The notes under the pieces were generated by a model, which did no database searches, was not told the DNA's origin, and saw nothing but the letters and a program-made list of their open reading frames with translations. This document shows, piece by piece, positions 7,801 to 16,194 of a stretch of 41,035 bases of DNA (position 1 is its first letter; the number at the start of each line of letters is the position of its first letter). The translations under genes were made by a program, and so were the position numbers. Source of the stretch: JBCAWW01 sp039024315. Its GTDB lineage: Bacteria > Bacteroidota > Bacteroidia > J057. The stretch covers positions 1 to 41,035 of the forward strand of contig JBCCQN010000055.1 in assembly GCA_039024315.1 (NCBI GenBank). The letters are read 5' to 3'.

Positions 7801-8776
7801 CGGCGTCGGCATTATAAGAGAAACCTAGACCACGGAGCGTATCACAACCAACATAGTCGTCGTTGAACTTACCGACATCAGAGTCAACCCACTGTCCCAT
7901 AAACGTTTCATTGAGAACGTTAGAGGAGCGGTTAATCACTGTTTGGCGGTAGAAGGTCATATCATTTACTGCGTTGGCAGTAGTGAAAGCAAAGGCCAAC
8001 ATGTGGATCTCGATACCGATCGGCTCACCACCAGTCTCAGTGTGAACGTTACCCTTATCGTTGACAATCCACCAAACAGCTTGATCACCGTCGATCTCAG
8101 GATAGTCACCCGCAGAAGGATCATAAGTAAAGGGATCCCCATCCACATCTACAAAAGGAGCCGCATTAAGGATATCTCCGTCGTAGAACGCTTCTAAGGC
8201 AACTCCGTCAGCGTCTTCTCCTAAGTTTGAGTTAGGATTACCGATACCAGGCCAGTTAAAAACGTTGGGAAATTCGGCAGGATTAAAGGCTTCTACGTCA
8301 CGATTGGCGAAAGCAGCGCGGAAGGCGTCAATCTCAGTTTTATTGATTTTGAACATCCGGTCGTACTTATCACAAGTAAGATCATCGATTGAAGCCGTAT
8401 TGTTGGTCAAAGGTCCAGGCCAGAAGTCAACCCCTGATTGGCGATAGGTCTGGGCAGCCACTCTGAGCTGTCCTGCATCATCCAGCCCCCCAATCCAAAG
8501 CGAACTGGCGAACATAGAGTGGCGATTACCTCCTTTAGGCACCTCATAGCGAGGATCACCTACTAGGTCCCACCACATATCACCGCCATTATGTAAGAGG
8601 CAGCGTACATTGTTGACATCTAACTGTGCAGAGGCACTAGGAGGCAGACAGGCTTCAGAAATACGGAAGCCATTAAGAGTCCGCTTAGCTAATCCGCTAG
8701 GGGCTTTAGCCTGCATACCCAGTGTGCCGAGGCACAGTAGCATCAACAGAAAATATCGATTGAAAGTATTCATCAT
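4826..8776 (-). CDS. Giant exported protein with FlgD-Ig-like/T9SS-type C-terminal domain
   Basis: The 1316-residue protein begins with a signal peptide (residues 1-23, ending MQAKA). Its N-terminal region contains many Trp/Asp-rich segments such as MWWDLVGDPRYEVP. Calcium-loop-like acidic runs lie near residues 322-332 (DADDDGANGYG) and 352-367 (GIDNDKDGMIDEP). The C-terminal domain starts near residue 1230 with VVPNPYYAYSSYE and continues with CRVSIFTLNGFLVKQF and VASGVYIIHI, which is the fold of T9SS type A/FlgD-Ig-like sorting domains. It ends about ten residues later than usual, in RQIDLDSF. It lies 36 nt after the receptor stop and 70 nt before the PorV-like gene, so it is probably a T9SS-exported surface protein. 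Catalytic motifs were not recognised. Confidence 0.82.
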   Translation of the reverse strand: MMNTFNRYFLLMLLCLGTLGMQAKAPSGLAKRTLNGFRISEACLPPSASAQLDVNNVRCLLHNGGDMWWDLVGDPRYEVPKGGNRHSMFASSLWIGGLDDAGQLRVAAQTYRQSGVDFWPGPLTNNTASIDDLTCDKYDRMFKINKTEIDAFRAAFANRDVEAFNPAEFPNVFNWPGIGNPNSNLGEDADGVALEAFYDGDILNAAPFVDVDGDPFTYDPSAGDYPEIDGDQAVWWIVNDKGNVHTETGGEPIGIEIHMLAFAFTTANAVNDMTFYRQTVINRSSNVLNETFMGQWVDSDVGKFNDDYVGCDTLRGLGFSYNADADDDGANGYGLNPPAIGVDFFQGPLADPMDGIDNDKDGMIDEPNETIIMSKFVYYNNDFSLIGNPEVAQHYYGYLTGFWKDGLSIVDNFSNGGQGNGYPPAGDGPTTNYMFPGDPCSDIGWTEDNADNPRNEDRRFLQSAGPFTLQPGAVNQIVTGVVWARGFYNDQFGSVCELFSADDVAQALFDNDFQLLDGPDAPELSISEYDQELLLSWNYPEALRLVRNNYNESYRQSDPVLKATGIADSVFEFQGYIVYQLTDQTVGPNELNDPDRARIVAQCDIKDGIGTIVNRVEQQVEGLSQPIIVDEVMVQGEDNGIFNSIRVTQDLFASGADTRLTNFTTYYYGVIAYAYNEETSDGRRFVPGNRFFRLSAGLPRPVQTENNGTVLGSEYGDGLPITQTAGIGNGGNFVRLSEETEAAILQNGSVNSITYEGGAAPIEVKVIDPKLLKPAYYELEVLKDQLVSVEYISEDSSVIDSIFADWAIGESDNENGPFNTIYTSTYRKRNDGTAPRPEPLVGTERIIEERGFSVIVNDVGIAGDTLDEVGNQGVIGGELVFDDFSQPWLTGLQDNDEFFGGIWNWIRSDERAFPPLGIFDKFGDFETFLGGRWGPFVLARTFNNDLQGGGDIGLSPPVKAPTGNRQMGPETMINLQELPDVDIVFTANPDLWSRCVVVETSPNSGLGSGAWQLSAKWRNNVDKTGADQGTKSVEDHGMGWFPGYAINVNTGERLAIFFGESEWDQLNNGDDMLFNPTSSFGTNLDRVGGRHYVWVTDLPYDEQFSLLKDSLQNADYAGTGGFPDAIFFDETGHNLASVYKHVAWAGIPLTSSGFEFENPSQIPTDARVSLRVNQPFRSRENTNDIPTFVFNTIDEAALLEQTEVAQNALDLINVVPNPYYAYSSYENGQLDNQVKLTNLPQKCRVSIFTLNGFLVKQFIKDSESPELRWDLKNQSGVPVASGVYIIHIDANIDGQNLGEKIVKLFAVMRQIDLDSF

Positions 8777-8812
8777 TTCTTTGGAAATGTTTTCCTAATT
8801 GCTTGCAAAAGA

Positions 8813-11800
8813 CTAGAAGTTGAACATCAAACCCAACTGAATCCGACGTGGGACAGAGAAGTTACTTGGGTTAGCGACACGCAGCGTATAAAGATCTACA
8901 TAAGCTTGTGGATCAATTTGAGAAACGGTCGTTTGACGTCCAGTATCACTGCTGAGGAATCCATCATCATCGGCCAATCCGGTGAAACGGTAAACGTTGA
9001 TGACGTTACGAGTATCAAAAACATTGAAGACGGTCAAGTAAACGTTCAAGCCGTACGCACGAGAACGGAATTCTTTACCTTCTCCATTTGTCTTCACATT
9101 ACCGCCAAAGGCAAAAGTTTTGTCAATACGACCATCAATACGGAACTGCCATGGCTTACGCACGCCATTAGGAGTACCTTCTGTCTGGTTGACAATGTTT
9201 ACCCCGCTGGTTACGGAAGGAACGGCAACTGCATTTTTGGTAAATGGAGTACCAGAACCGATATAACCAGTAAGGTTAATCCCGAAATCACGTAGTGGGT
9301 AAATATCTTTACCACCGATCGTCATTTTCGGACCCCAACTTTGAGGGCGAGCTCCTGAAAAGCGGTAATCAACATTTGCGGTAAATCTATGACGCTGGTC
9401 ATTGTTTATCGGTAGCGGAACACGCAATACTCCAACCCCTTCTAGGAAGTTCACTACAGCGCGTGCTGAGGAGAAGTCAGATCCTGTGGCATCGGCAAAT
9501 TGCAGGGTATATGAAGCCTGTAGGGCTACATTGCGAGTACGACGCATGTTATAAGCAAAAGAGAATCCTTTTACGGTACCAAAGTCGAGGTTGTCATAAG
9601 TATCGTAAGAGAATGGATAGGCGTTCGCGAAGCGGCGGAAACGAATTTGGTTACGTAGCTCACGGTAGTAAGCAGAAATCGTCAAGGCCATGTTACCCCC
9701 TAAGCGCTGTTTGAAACCAGCTTCGTAGTCGATTGTAATCTCTGGACGAAGGTTAGGGTTGATGATGGTAGATGTAGGGCGGTTTTCAAGGAAAACGTAA
9801 TCAGAAATACGTCCTGCTAATAATGAACTCTGAGTCTGGAATAATTGTCCAGGACGCTGAGAGAGTACATCGTAGTGGGCGAAGAAAGAGGCTACATCCG
9901 TGATTGGGAAAGAAAATGAGATACGAGGCATGACAACCGTCTGAGGAGCATAATCCTCAAAAGATTCAACGCTTACCTCATCGTTTTTAACCGCGGGTTG
10001 AACGCGCCCCCCACTGATACCGGCGATAACGTTTGAAGAAACTGGCGCACCAGTAGCATCAAACCATGCTTCGCCATTACGGTAGCCTACCACATCAGTA
10101 GGATTGTTTGCATCATTTACATAGGGAACATAACCTTCGCCAATCCCTGATGGGAGCGTGTAAGAAGGAATCCCAAGGTTTCCGGAAGCCACCTCCGAAG
10201 CCGTGAAGGTTGGGTAGAGAGAGAAATTGTCCTTCAGTACCAATTGGTTGGCATCAAAACGGTCAACGCGAACCCCTATGTTAAATACGATATCTTCAAA
10301 CTCGAAGCGATCCTGCAAGAAAGCCGAAATATAGGTCGGCGAAAATGCATTTTGCGGTCGATTTTCATCCGTAAAAAATGCGGCAGGGTCGACTGGATCT
10401 TGGCGGTTGCCTAGATAGTCATAACCATAGTATGAAACTGGACCTAGACCATCAGCTAATAATTCGTCCGCGGAGAACATATCGAGAGAGTAAGTATCAG
10501 GACCATACTGGTCGATATTTACCCATTCGGTACCGTCCACAGGAAGTCCTAGCTTCTCACGGAGTTTGACGTCAAAGTTTTTTTGGTCGCTCGCTTCGTA
10601 ACGACGAGGAATGTTTACAGTATCTTGCCATTCGCCATCGCGAGTAACGTAGTCAAATAAAGCTGGATCATCTTCGAGGTTAAGCAGGTGGAAGTTAGCA
10701 TACTGACGCATCCACCCCCAAAGCGAGCGAGTCGCGAGGAAGTATGAGCGTTCAACACGTTGTTCAAATTCAAAACCTGCTTTGAGGTTGTGGCCTTTGA
10801 TCTCGGCAGTGGCCTGACCAGAAAGACGGAACTGCTCGAAAGCAAACTTTTGGTAAGAAGCAGATTCTGCTCCTAGCCCACTAAAGAGAGAGTAAACGCT
10901 ACGTGAGCCAGAACCATTAAGAATACCCTGACGGAAAGCAAATTCATTAAGGTCTCTCAAGTTAGGGCCGCCATTCGCATTTACATAATCAAACATCGCT
11001 TGGTTATGGTTAGCAAAGACTTGATTTCTCGTATCTGTACCATCAAACGCAAGGTTGGTAAACCCATAACCAAGCGTTCTCCAGTATGGGGAAGAAGAAA
11101 TCTCATCAGGGGTGGTTGTATAACCATAGAATGGCGTTTCGTCATAGGTAAAACTACCGACGAAGCCATAATCAAAGAAATTATCACGGTGTACAGAGTG
11201 TTGAAAATTTCGCTCATAAAGTGAGTAATCTCCCTGTATCGAATAAAAGAAGTTACGTACCGCAGAGTTTTCCCCTCCTTTAAAAGACTGTTGGAAGCGG
11301 AGGAAAGCACGATAGTAAGCACCTTCAAATTCACTCTTGTTATCTGGAGCGAAGAGCATGCTACCAATGCCCCACTGATCATTCTTGATATATTCAATAT
11401 TACCCCCTGCTTTGATCAACACATTGTCGGCAGGCTGGAAATCCAAACGCACCAAAGCACGTGCGCGCAAGCTCTCATTGTTTTGCTTGGCTTGGATTGG
11501 TTCGATTTGATCTAAGCTGACAAAGTTTGCTCGTGAGCGGAATGATTGTCCATCTTCAGAGATCTGAACCGGTGTCTGCTCCAAATCAGCGAGTACATCG
11601 TCTTGTAGTTTGAATACTCCCAGAGCAGCTGGATCTCTATCACGATTATAGTCTAATTCACCATTGAGGAAGAAACCGAGGACCGAGGTTTTGTACTCAG
11701 ATTCTGTCCCTTTGTTGACTTTTTTAGTGATCAAGGGGCCAGTGACAGCTAAACCAGCGAGATTGCGCCCAAAGGCATCTAAATACTCAGAAGTAACCAA

Positions 11801-12511
11801 TTCGAGATTACCAGAGAACTTTGGAGCGGGATTGGAGGTAGTAATCGAGATTACCCCCCCTGTAAAGTCTCCAAACTCTGCCGGGGTTCCTCCCAAGATT
11901 ACTTGTAGCTGGGCAATTGCAGACTGGGGTAGTGCGCTTTGTCCCCTCACCTTAACCCCATCGATGTAAGTTACAGTAGCCGAGGAGCGCTGTCCACGAA
12001 TACTCAAACCTTGATCACCTTGATCCGCCTGATAAACACCAGGGGAGAGGGCCGCAACAGTGGCAATATCACGCGTGGCCTGAGCATTGATCTGCTCCTG
12101 ATTGGTAACCGTACCTACCGTAGGGTCATTACCTTCAAATGGCCGTTCAACCACAATCACGACGGTATCAAGCTCAGTATCTGTAGAGCCAACAAATTGA
12201 ATGTCTAGATTTTTAGTTGAGTTTGCGTTAACGGTAACACCTTCCATAGTTTGGGAGGCGCCTAGGTACTTCACTTGTACCCGATAAGTACCCGCTTGCA
12301 CGGGTTGAATACTGTAAAAGCCTTTGTCGTCGGTTTTACCACCATAACGAAAAAGGTCGCCTTGAAAGACCAAAACAGTACCGTAGGTTACTGGTTCGCC
12401 GTCGGCGGTAGTAACTTTTCCTGAGAGCTTACCGTCTTGAGCATGTAGGTTGAGCCCAAAACATAATAGAATCGTCAGGAATGCTGAATTAAGACAGAGT
12501 CTGGGTAGCAT
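8813..12511 (-). CDS. TonB-dependent outer-membrane receptor with carboxypeptidase-regulatory domain
   Basis: This 1232-residue receptor has a signal peptide (1-25), a carboxypeptidase-regulatory-like domain (about 28-110, GKVTTADGEPVTYGTV), a TonB-box-like DTVVIV near 115-120, a plug domain (about 130-230, with LSIRGQRSS and VTYIDGVKVRG), and a long beta barrel ending in the terminal Phe of outer-membrane proteins. Such receptors import ligands with energy from TonB-ExbBD. No SusD-like lipoprotein gene is adjacent, so a SUS-type glycan system is not indicated. Instead it is followed by a giant exported protein and a PorV/PorQ-like protein on the same strand. The ligand is unknown. Confidence 0.93.
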   Translation of the reverse strand: MLPRLCLNSAFLTILLCFGLNLHAQDGKLSGKVTTADGEPVTYGTVLVFQGDLFRYGGKTDDKGFYSIQPVQAGTYRVQVKYLGASQTMEGVTVNANSTKNLDIQFVGSTDTELDTVVIVVERPFEGNDPTVGTVTNQEQINAQATRDIATVAALSPGVYQADQGDQGLSIRGQRSSATVTYIDGVKVRGQSALPQSAIAQLQVILGGTPAEFGDFTGGVISITTSNPAPKFSGNLELVTSEYLDAFGRNLAGLAVTGPLITKKVNKGTESEYKTSVLGFFLNGELDYNRDRDPAALGVFKLQDDVLADLEQTPVQISEDGQSFRSRANFVSLDQIEPIQAKQNNESLRARALVRLDFQPADNVLIKAGGNIEYIKNDQWGIGSMLFAPDNKSEFEGAYYRAFLRFQQSFKGGENSAVRNFFYSIQGDYSLYERNFQHSVHRDNFFDYGFVGSFTYDETPFYGYTTTPDEISSSPYWRTLGYGFTNLAFDGTDTRNQVFANHNQAMFDYVNANGGPNLRDLNEFAFRQGILNGSGSRSVYSLFSGLGAESASYQKFAFEQFRLSGQATAEIKGHNLKAGFEFEQRVERSYFLATRSLWGWMRQYANFHLLNLEDDPALFDYVTRDGEWQDTVNIPRRYEASDQKNFDVKLREKLGLPVDGTEWVNIDQYGPDTYSLDMFSADELLADGLGPVSYYGYDYLGNRQDPVDPAAFFTDENRPQNAFSPTYISAFLQDRFEFEDIVFNIGVRVDRFDANQLVLKDNFSLYPTFTASEVASGNLGIPSYTLPSGIGEGYVPYVNDANNPTDVVGYRNGEAWFDATGAPVSSNVIAGISGGRVQPAVKNDEVSVESFEDYAPQTVVMPRISFSFPITDVASFFAHYDVLSQRPGQLFQTQSSLLAGRISDYVFLENRPTSTIINPNLRPEITIDYEAGFKQRLGGNMALTISAYYRELRNQIRFRRFANAYPFSYDTYDNLDFGTVKGFSFAYNMRRTRNVALQASYTLQFADATGSDFSSARAVVNFLEGVGVLRVPLPINNDQRHRFTANVDYRFSGARPQSWGPKMTIGGKDIYPLRDFGINLTGYIGSGTPFTKNAVAVPSVTSGVNIVNQTEGTPNGVRKPWQFRIDGRIDKTFAFGGNVKTNGEGKEFRSRAYGLNVYLTVFNVFDTRNVINVYRFTGLADDDGFLSSDTGRQTTVSQIDPQAYVDLYTLRVANPSNFSVPRRIQLGLMFNF
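10747..10762 (+). repeat. AGCGTT-hairpin motif inside receptor gene
   Basis: AGCGTT is followed by CAAC-AC-GTTG. Weakest clear member. Confidence 0.35.
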
Positions 12512-12755
12512 ACTTTTCTATAAGCGATTACTTTGATTGTCGTCCGTAAATGGAATAGCTGATAAAATAGGCAATGAACTTTCTGATTTCCAAATAATGC
12601 CCAGATTTTCGGGTCCTACTTTTACAGACCTATCTCCATACACATCTTTTCATCTATAAAAGTAAAGAGAGATGTGCGAGATACCATTCAGAAAGATAGG
12701 CGTGGATTACACATTTTTTACTAAATTTTGGGTTGTAACCCAAAAATATTGCTAG
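12512..12755. other. Divergent intergenic region, receptor operon / TPR-like gene
   Basis: These 244 nt separate two divergent genes and should hold both promoters. CACATCT (12641-12647) and AGATGTG (12670-12676) form an inverted repeat, and a 20-nt near-palindrome lies at 12726-12745. No full TAnnTTTG box was found. Confidence 0.5.
12726..12745. promoter_or_regulatory. Palindrome just upstream of the TPR-like gene
   Basis: TTTTGGGTT and AACCCAAAA are perfect 9-bp arms around GT. The site ends 10 nt before the GTG start, so it could be an operator or a hairpin covering the translation start. Confidence 0.45.
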
Positions 12756-14213
12756 GTGAAACTGATCTACGAAATCTTCCACAAACTCAAAAATCAAGAA
12801 ATAAGGCAGCTAAAGCATAAAATTCAGCATGCTTCCTTTGAATATGAGAAAGTTGGCAAACTCTTCGAATTGGTTACACAGTATGAGGAAAAAGAAGAAG
12901 CATTTTATTCTCAAGCCTTATACAACAAAGAGCCTGACAACACTTTTCGTGTAACCAAATCTCGGCTCAAACGAATGTTTGAAAATGTGATTCTGCAGGA
13001 TCGCAGTCTTACCGGCTATAGCTCTGCCTCTATTAATGCCCGTCTGCAGGCCCGAAAAAAATTATTGCAAGGAGAAATCCTTTTGGGGAGAGGGGCTTTT
13101 AAGGCCAGCAAAAACATTTTGTTTCAAGTGATTTCCACCGCCCGTAAATATGATCTTTATCAAGAATCTTTTCAGGCGGAGCTATTGCTTTATCGGCATC
13201 ATAGTGTATTGACCTCTCTCAAAGACTATCAAAAACGTACTGATGAGCTGCTCAAAGCCAATCGTATGCAATACCTCATCGATGAGGCTTTGATCATCCA
13301 GTACTACATCACCAACCTCATGCGCAACAAAACCCTCAAGGAGGATGAGTTGGCTGCGGTGCGTGAGAAAATTGATCAAATGGGTTCGATCGCTGAAGAA
13401 ACGCAACATCCACTGGTTTTGAGTGGATACTACCTGATCGAAAATTTTTTCCTCCAAACCGTAGGAAAATTTGCCGAGGCAAGGGATTTTGGCGAAAAAT
13501 ACCTGAATCAATTACAAGCCGGAGATGGCGCCTCTTCTCCTCAACGTATTGCCAACGCTTACGCTCAGTTGGCCAAAGTATCCCTGCAGTTGCAGGATGT
13601 AGATAAAGCGCGGGCCTATTGTGAGGAAGTATTACAGCGGGTCAAACCCGACAACACCAACTATCTGATCGGTCTAGAGCTACAATTTAGGATAGAGTTT
13701 TACGACCAAAAATATGACAAGGCGGGGGCCATCGCCGAGGAAGCATTACAGCATCCCCGTATCGAAGCCTCAAAACAGATCAACGCCCACTGGCATTATT
13801 ATCAAGCCTGCGTCAAGTTCAAGAAAAAAGACTTTAAGAGTGCCTACCAAGAATTGGATTATACCACTCCACTCTTAATGGACAAATATGGTATGAACCC
13901 GAGTCTCCGCTTACTTGAAATCATGATTTTGTTTGAACTTGGTCATTATGACATCATGGAGACCAAAATTCTCAACCTGAGACAATACATTAAGCGGACG
14001 CAAAAGAAGAGTCTTTTCCGTCCGCAAAAGCTGATTCAGATCCTAATACAATGGTATAAGCGAAGCTACGATTTCGAAGCTGCGGCTAAGGCTAATGAAA
14101 GTCGGTTGGCTGAGCTAGCCGCATATCACGAGGAACATCCCTTTGACACTTCTGAGCTCGAACTGATTCGTCTAGAAGAGTGGATGGCACAAAAAAGCCT
14201 CAATGAGGGCTAA
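12756..14213 (+). CDS. Cytoplasmic helical-repeat (TPR-like) protein of unknown function
   Basis: This 485-residue protein is almost all alpha helix and has no signal peptide. Paired amphipathic helices with TPR-like spacing are clear around residues 255-300 (ANAYAQLAKVSLQLQDVDKARAY, given here as helix A plus B) and again at 305-365 and 375-410. I do not recognise a catalytic motif, so a scaffold or protein-interaction role is inferred. The start is a GTG directly after an in-frame TAG, so no earlier start is possible; the first ATG lies well inside. A 20-nt palindrome lies 10 nt upstream. It stops one base before the stop of a small exported-protein gene on the other strand. Similar single-copy proteins are common hypotheticals in Bacteroidota, by recollection only. 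Confidence 0.8.
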   Translation: MKLIYEIFHKLKNQEIRQLKHKIQHASFEYEKVGKLFELVTQYEEKEEAFYSQALYNKEPDNTFRVTKSRLKRMFENVILQDRSLTGYSSASINARLQARKKLLQGEILLGRGAFKASKNILFQVISTARKYDLYQESFQAELLLYRHHSVLTSLKDYQKRTDELLKANRMQYLIDEALIIQYYITNLMRNKTLKEDELAAVREKIDQMGSIAEETQHPLVLSGYYLIENFFLQTVGKFAEARDFGEKYLNQLQAGDGASSPQRIANAYAQLAKVSLQLQDVDKARAYCEEVLQRVKPDNTNYLIGLELQFRIEFYDQKYDKAGAIAEEALQHPRIEASKQINAHWHYYQACVKFKKKDFKSAYQELDYTTPLLMDKYGMNPSLRLLEIMILFELGHYDIMETKILNLRQYIKRTQKKSLFRPQKLIQILIQWYKRSYDFEAAAKANESRLAELAAYHEEHPFDTSELELIRLEEWMAQKSLNEG

Positions 14214-14414
14214 TTATTTTTTGGGTCGAAATTGAGTATCGTCTAAAACGATGATCGTACGACGGCCAGTATAATGCACTCTTTCAATACCAGAGTCCTG
14301 AGTTTGTACACCCACAGTTTCATTGTGCGCTTCAAATTGACGCGGGCTTGTGTTGGGGTTCTCTACTCCAGCGCCGCCAAATATCCAGAGCAGAAATGCC
14401 AAAAAGAATTTCAT
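14214..14414 (-). CDS. Small putative exported protein
   Basis: This 66-residue reading frame starts with MKFFLAFLLWIFGGAG, a convincing short signal peptide or membrane anchor, followed by a polar 48-residue part that ends RRTIIVLDDTQFRPKK. No family is recognised. It converges on the TPR-like gene with no spacing between the two stop codons. The N-terminal hydrophobic pattern and the tight packing argue for a real gene; the short length and lack of a recognised homologue argue for caution. Confidence 0.5.
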   Translation of the reverse strand: MKFFLAFLLWIFGGAGVENPNTSPRQFEAHNETVGVQTQDSGIERVHYTGRRTIIVLDDTQFRPKK

Positions 14415-14970
14415 AATAGAGTATCGTTAATAAAGTTTGATGCCAATATGAATATAGCCTTTAGCCAAAGAGTAAACGATCACAATTCACACTTCAGATT
14501 ACACACTTATTGGCAAGAATTATCAAAAGACCGGTGCCAACTAAACGAAATAGTCAAAGTAAACGTTGTTATCTAGAATACTAGCTTACACACTTTTTAG
14601 CAAGTTAGACTCTTTAGTTAGCAGACAATCGGGATAATATGGACAGCTATCAGTCACTTTTACCCTCCGGGCAACGTCAAAAATATTAGCCATCTGGCCA
14701 GACAAATGATTTAAGTTCTCAGCATAAATAAAAAAAGTGATTAGTATAGGGGGAAGGCGCCAAAGCAAGACTTCCATACAACTAATACTAGAATCAATTA
14801 CTTTTTGTATTTAGCCACTTAGACAATAGTATTGGGGATTGAGACCTAGGAAAATTGAGCTATATGGTTTAGCGAGACTTTTTTCTCTGTACTCAATACT
14901 TCCGAAAGCTTTCGGGATACTTTATACTCTGTACTTATATTAATAAGGCATACGTTCAAATCTCAAACAA
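14415..14970. other. 556-nt intergenic region upstream of M48 protease
   Basis: No convincing gene was found here. A 63-codon minus-strand frame (14586-14777) has a hydrophobic start but no other support. The right end (14817-14936) is one copy of a dispersed repeat of about 120 bp that ends 34 nt before the protease gene. Confidence 0.5.
14817..14936 (+). repeat. Dispersed ~120-bp repeat, copy A
   Basis: This segment aligns along its whole length with 20291-20411. Shared blocks include ACTTAGAyAATAGTATT, TTTTCTCTGTACT and the palindrome CCGAAAGCTTTCGG followed by GATACTT. It ends 34 nt before the ATG of an exported protein, as does copy B. It could be a mobile intergenic repeat or a shared regulatory leader. 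Confidence 0.85.
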
Positions 14971-15813
14971 ATGAAAAGATCTACTCTCCTCATAGTGATA
15001 AGCCTCACGGCCATTATTTTGTTCAGTTGTGCCAAAGTAGTGTTTACTGGACGGCGACAAGCCAAACTGATTCCTTCCAATCAAATCAATTCATTAAGCT
15101 TTCAGCAATACGACAGCTTTTTGCAGCAAAACCCACCTATGACTAGCGGTGCCCAGCTAGCGATGGTTCGTCGTGTAGGGCTTAAAATCCAACAGGCCAC
15201 TGAAAAATATTATCGGGCCAACGGCATGGCCGATCAACTCAGAGAGTTTGAATGGGCTTTCAATGTGGTGGATGATCCCACGGTAAATGCCTTTTGCATG
15301 CCCGGTGGTAAGGTGGTGGTCTATACCGGTATCCTACCGATTGCCCAAGATGAAGATGGCCTAGCCGTCATCATGGGCCATGAAGTGGCACACGCCTTGG
15401 CGCATCATGGCAACGAACGGATGTCTCAGACCCTTGGCTTACAAGGAGCGCTCTTAGCGATTGAAGCAGCTATTGCCATCGGTCAAGGAGCCCCCGCTGA
15501 TACTGCTGAGGCCGCCCGTAATGCTCGTACTCGTGGCGCGATCATGCAAGCTGCTGGTGCAGGGGCCCAAGTAGGAGTTTTGCTTCCTTTTAGCCGCAAA
15601 CATGAATCAGAGGCAGACGAAATTGGGCTGTACCTCATGGCCATTGCCGGCTATGATGTAGATCAGGCAGGACCATTCTGGGAACGCATGAACGCAGGAG
15701 GAGGAGAGCGTCCACCAGAGTTCTTATCTACTCATCCAGATCCAGAAAGACGTTCTCAAAGGCTGCGTGAGCTTGCGCCTATCGCCAAAGAAATTGCCAA
15801 GCAGTATCCTTAA
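14971..15813 (+). CDS. M48-family metalloprotease lipoprotein (LoiP/BepA-like)
   Basis: The 280-residue protein has a lipoprotein signal with lipobox LFSC (Cys20), so it should be anchored in the periplasm or outer membrane. The zinc site is shown by HEVAH at 137-141 (H137, H141, catalytic E138) and by ESEAD at 212-216, which supplies the third ligand E212 and D216. NAFCMPGGKVVVYTG at 106-120 and STHPDPERR at 253-261 are further M48B signatures. Homologues such as LoiP and BepA degrade or assist misassembled outer-membrane proteins. That role is plausible beside so many envelope genes, but the substrate is unknown. A dispersed repeat lies just upstream and a strong terminator downstream. Confidence 0.95.
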   Translation: MKRSTLLIVISLTAIILFSCAKVVFTGRRQAKLIPSNQINSLSFQQYDSFLQQNPPMTSGAQLAMVRRVGLKIQQATEKYYRANGMADQLREFEWAFNVVDDPTVNAFCMPGGKVVVYTGILPIAQDEDGLAVIMGHEVAHALAHHGNERMSQTLGLQGALLAIEAAIAIGQGAPADTAEAARNARTRGAIMQAAGAGAQVGVLLPFSRKHESEADEIGLYLMAIAGYDVDQAGPFWERMNAGGGERPPEFLSTHPDPERRSQRLRELAPIAKEIAKQYP

Positions 15814-15842
15814 GTAGCTGCTTACTTGTTTAATAAATTATT

Positions 15843-15879
15843 GAGCTTCGGAGGTGTTTTCTGAGGCTCTATTTTTTTT
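15843..15879 (+). terminator. Rho-independent terminator after M48 protease
   Basis: GAGCTTCGGAG (15843-15853) pairs with TTCTGAGGCTC (15859-15869), including three G-T pairs, around a 5-nt loop. It is followed by TA and a run of eight T (15872-15879), 30 nt after the stop. Confidence 0.75.
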
Positions 15880-15885
15880 GGCCTG

Positions 15886-15899
15886 CTGCGCAGAACGCT
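15886..15899 (-). repeat. AGCGTT-hairpin motif, intergenic
   Basis: On the minus strand AGCGTT is followed by the palindrome CTGCGCAG. The surrounding 18 nt (15880-15897) match 37380-37397 at 17 positions. Confidence 0.7.
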
Positions 15900-16082
15900 C
15901 ATTCTCAGCCCAAAGGCCCTGAGTTCGCATCCCCTTATGGGTGAGAAGTTTCGTGGCTGTCCATATTTACTTGTTTTTTGGCGGATCAGGGATTTCTCGT
16001 AGGCTCCCTCGGGTTCTATCAAAATGAAATGGGGAATAAATTTGGTAGCGACAAGGCCCTACTTTCTCACCTGCTAGAGATA

Positions 16083-16112
16083 AGCGTTCCGCGTCCCGAA
16101 AGCTTTCGGGAG
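16083..16112 (+). repeat. AGCGTT-hairpin motif, intergenic
   Basis: AGCGTTCCGCGT is followed by the 16-nt palindrome CCCGAAAGCTTTCGGG, which is also at the heart of the 120-bp repeat copy B, with one base changed in copy A. Confidence 0.8.
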
Positions 16113-16194
16113 TAATAAAACCCCAAAGCACCCAGTCTTAAGCTAAGATAAATCGAGCCATCGCGCCTCATCCCTAATATTGATCAAAGTCTTG

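Larger units (their letters stand above)
15880..16194. other. Intergenic region with repeat fragments and no clear gene
   Basis: No supported gene was found between the M48 terminator and the DsbA-like gene. The region holds two members of the AGCGTT-hairpin family (15886-15899 and 16083-16112). GGTGAGAAG (about 15938-15948) has a rough inverted partner near 16060-16070. A 66-codon minus-strand frame (15822-16022) covers the terminator and has low-complexity, unconvincing content. Confidence 0.45.

Noticed and set aside
8813..12511. SusC-type glycan importer
   Set aside because: No SusD-like lipoprotein gene is adjacent, and the neighbours are an exported giant protein and a PorV-like protein.
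14586..14777. 63-codon minus-strand frame in the intergenic region
   Set aside because: It has a hydrophobic start but no recognisable family, no clear promoter and no partner gene.
15822..16022. 66-codon minus-strand frame after the M48 gene
   Set aside because: It runs across a good terminator and a repeat member, with implausible composition.
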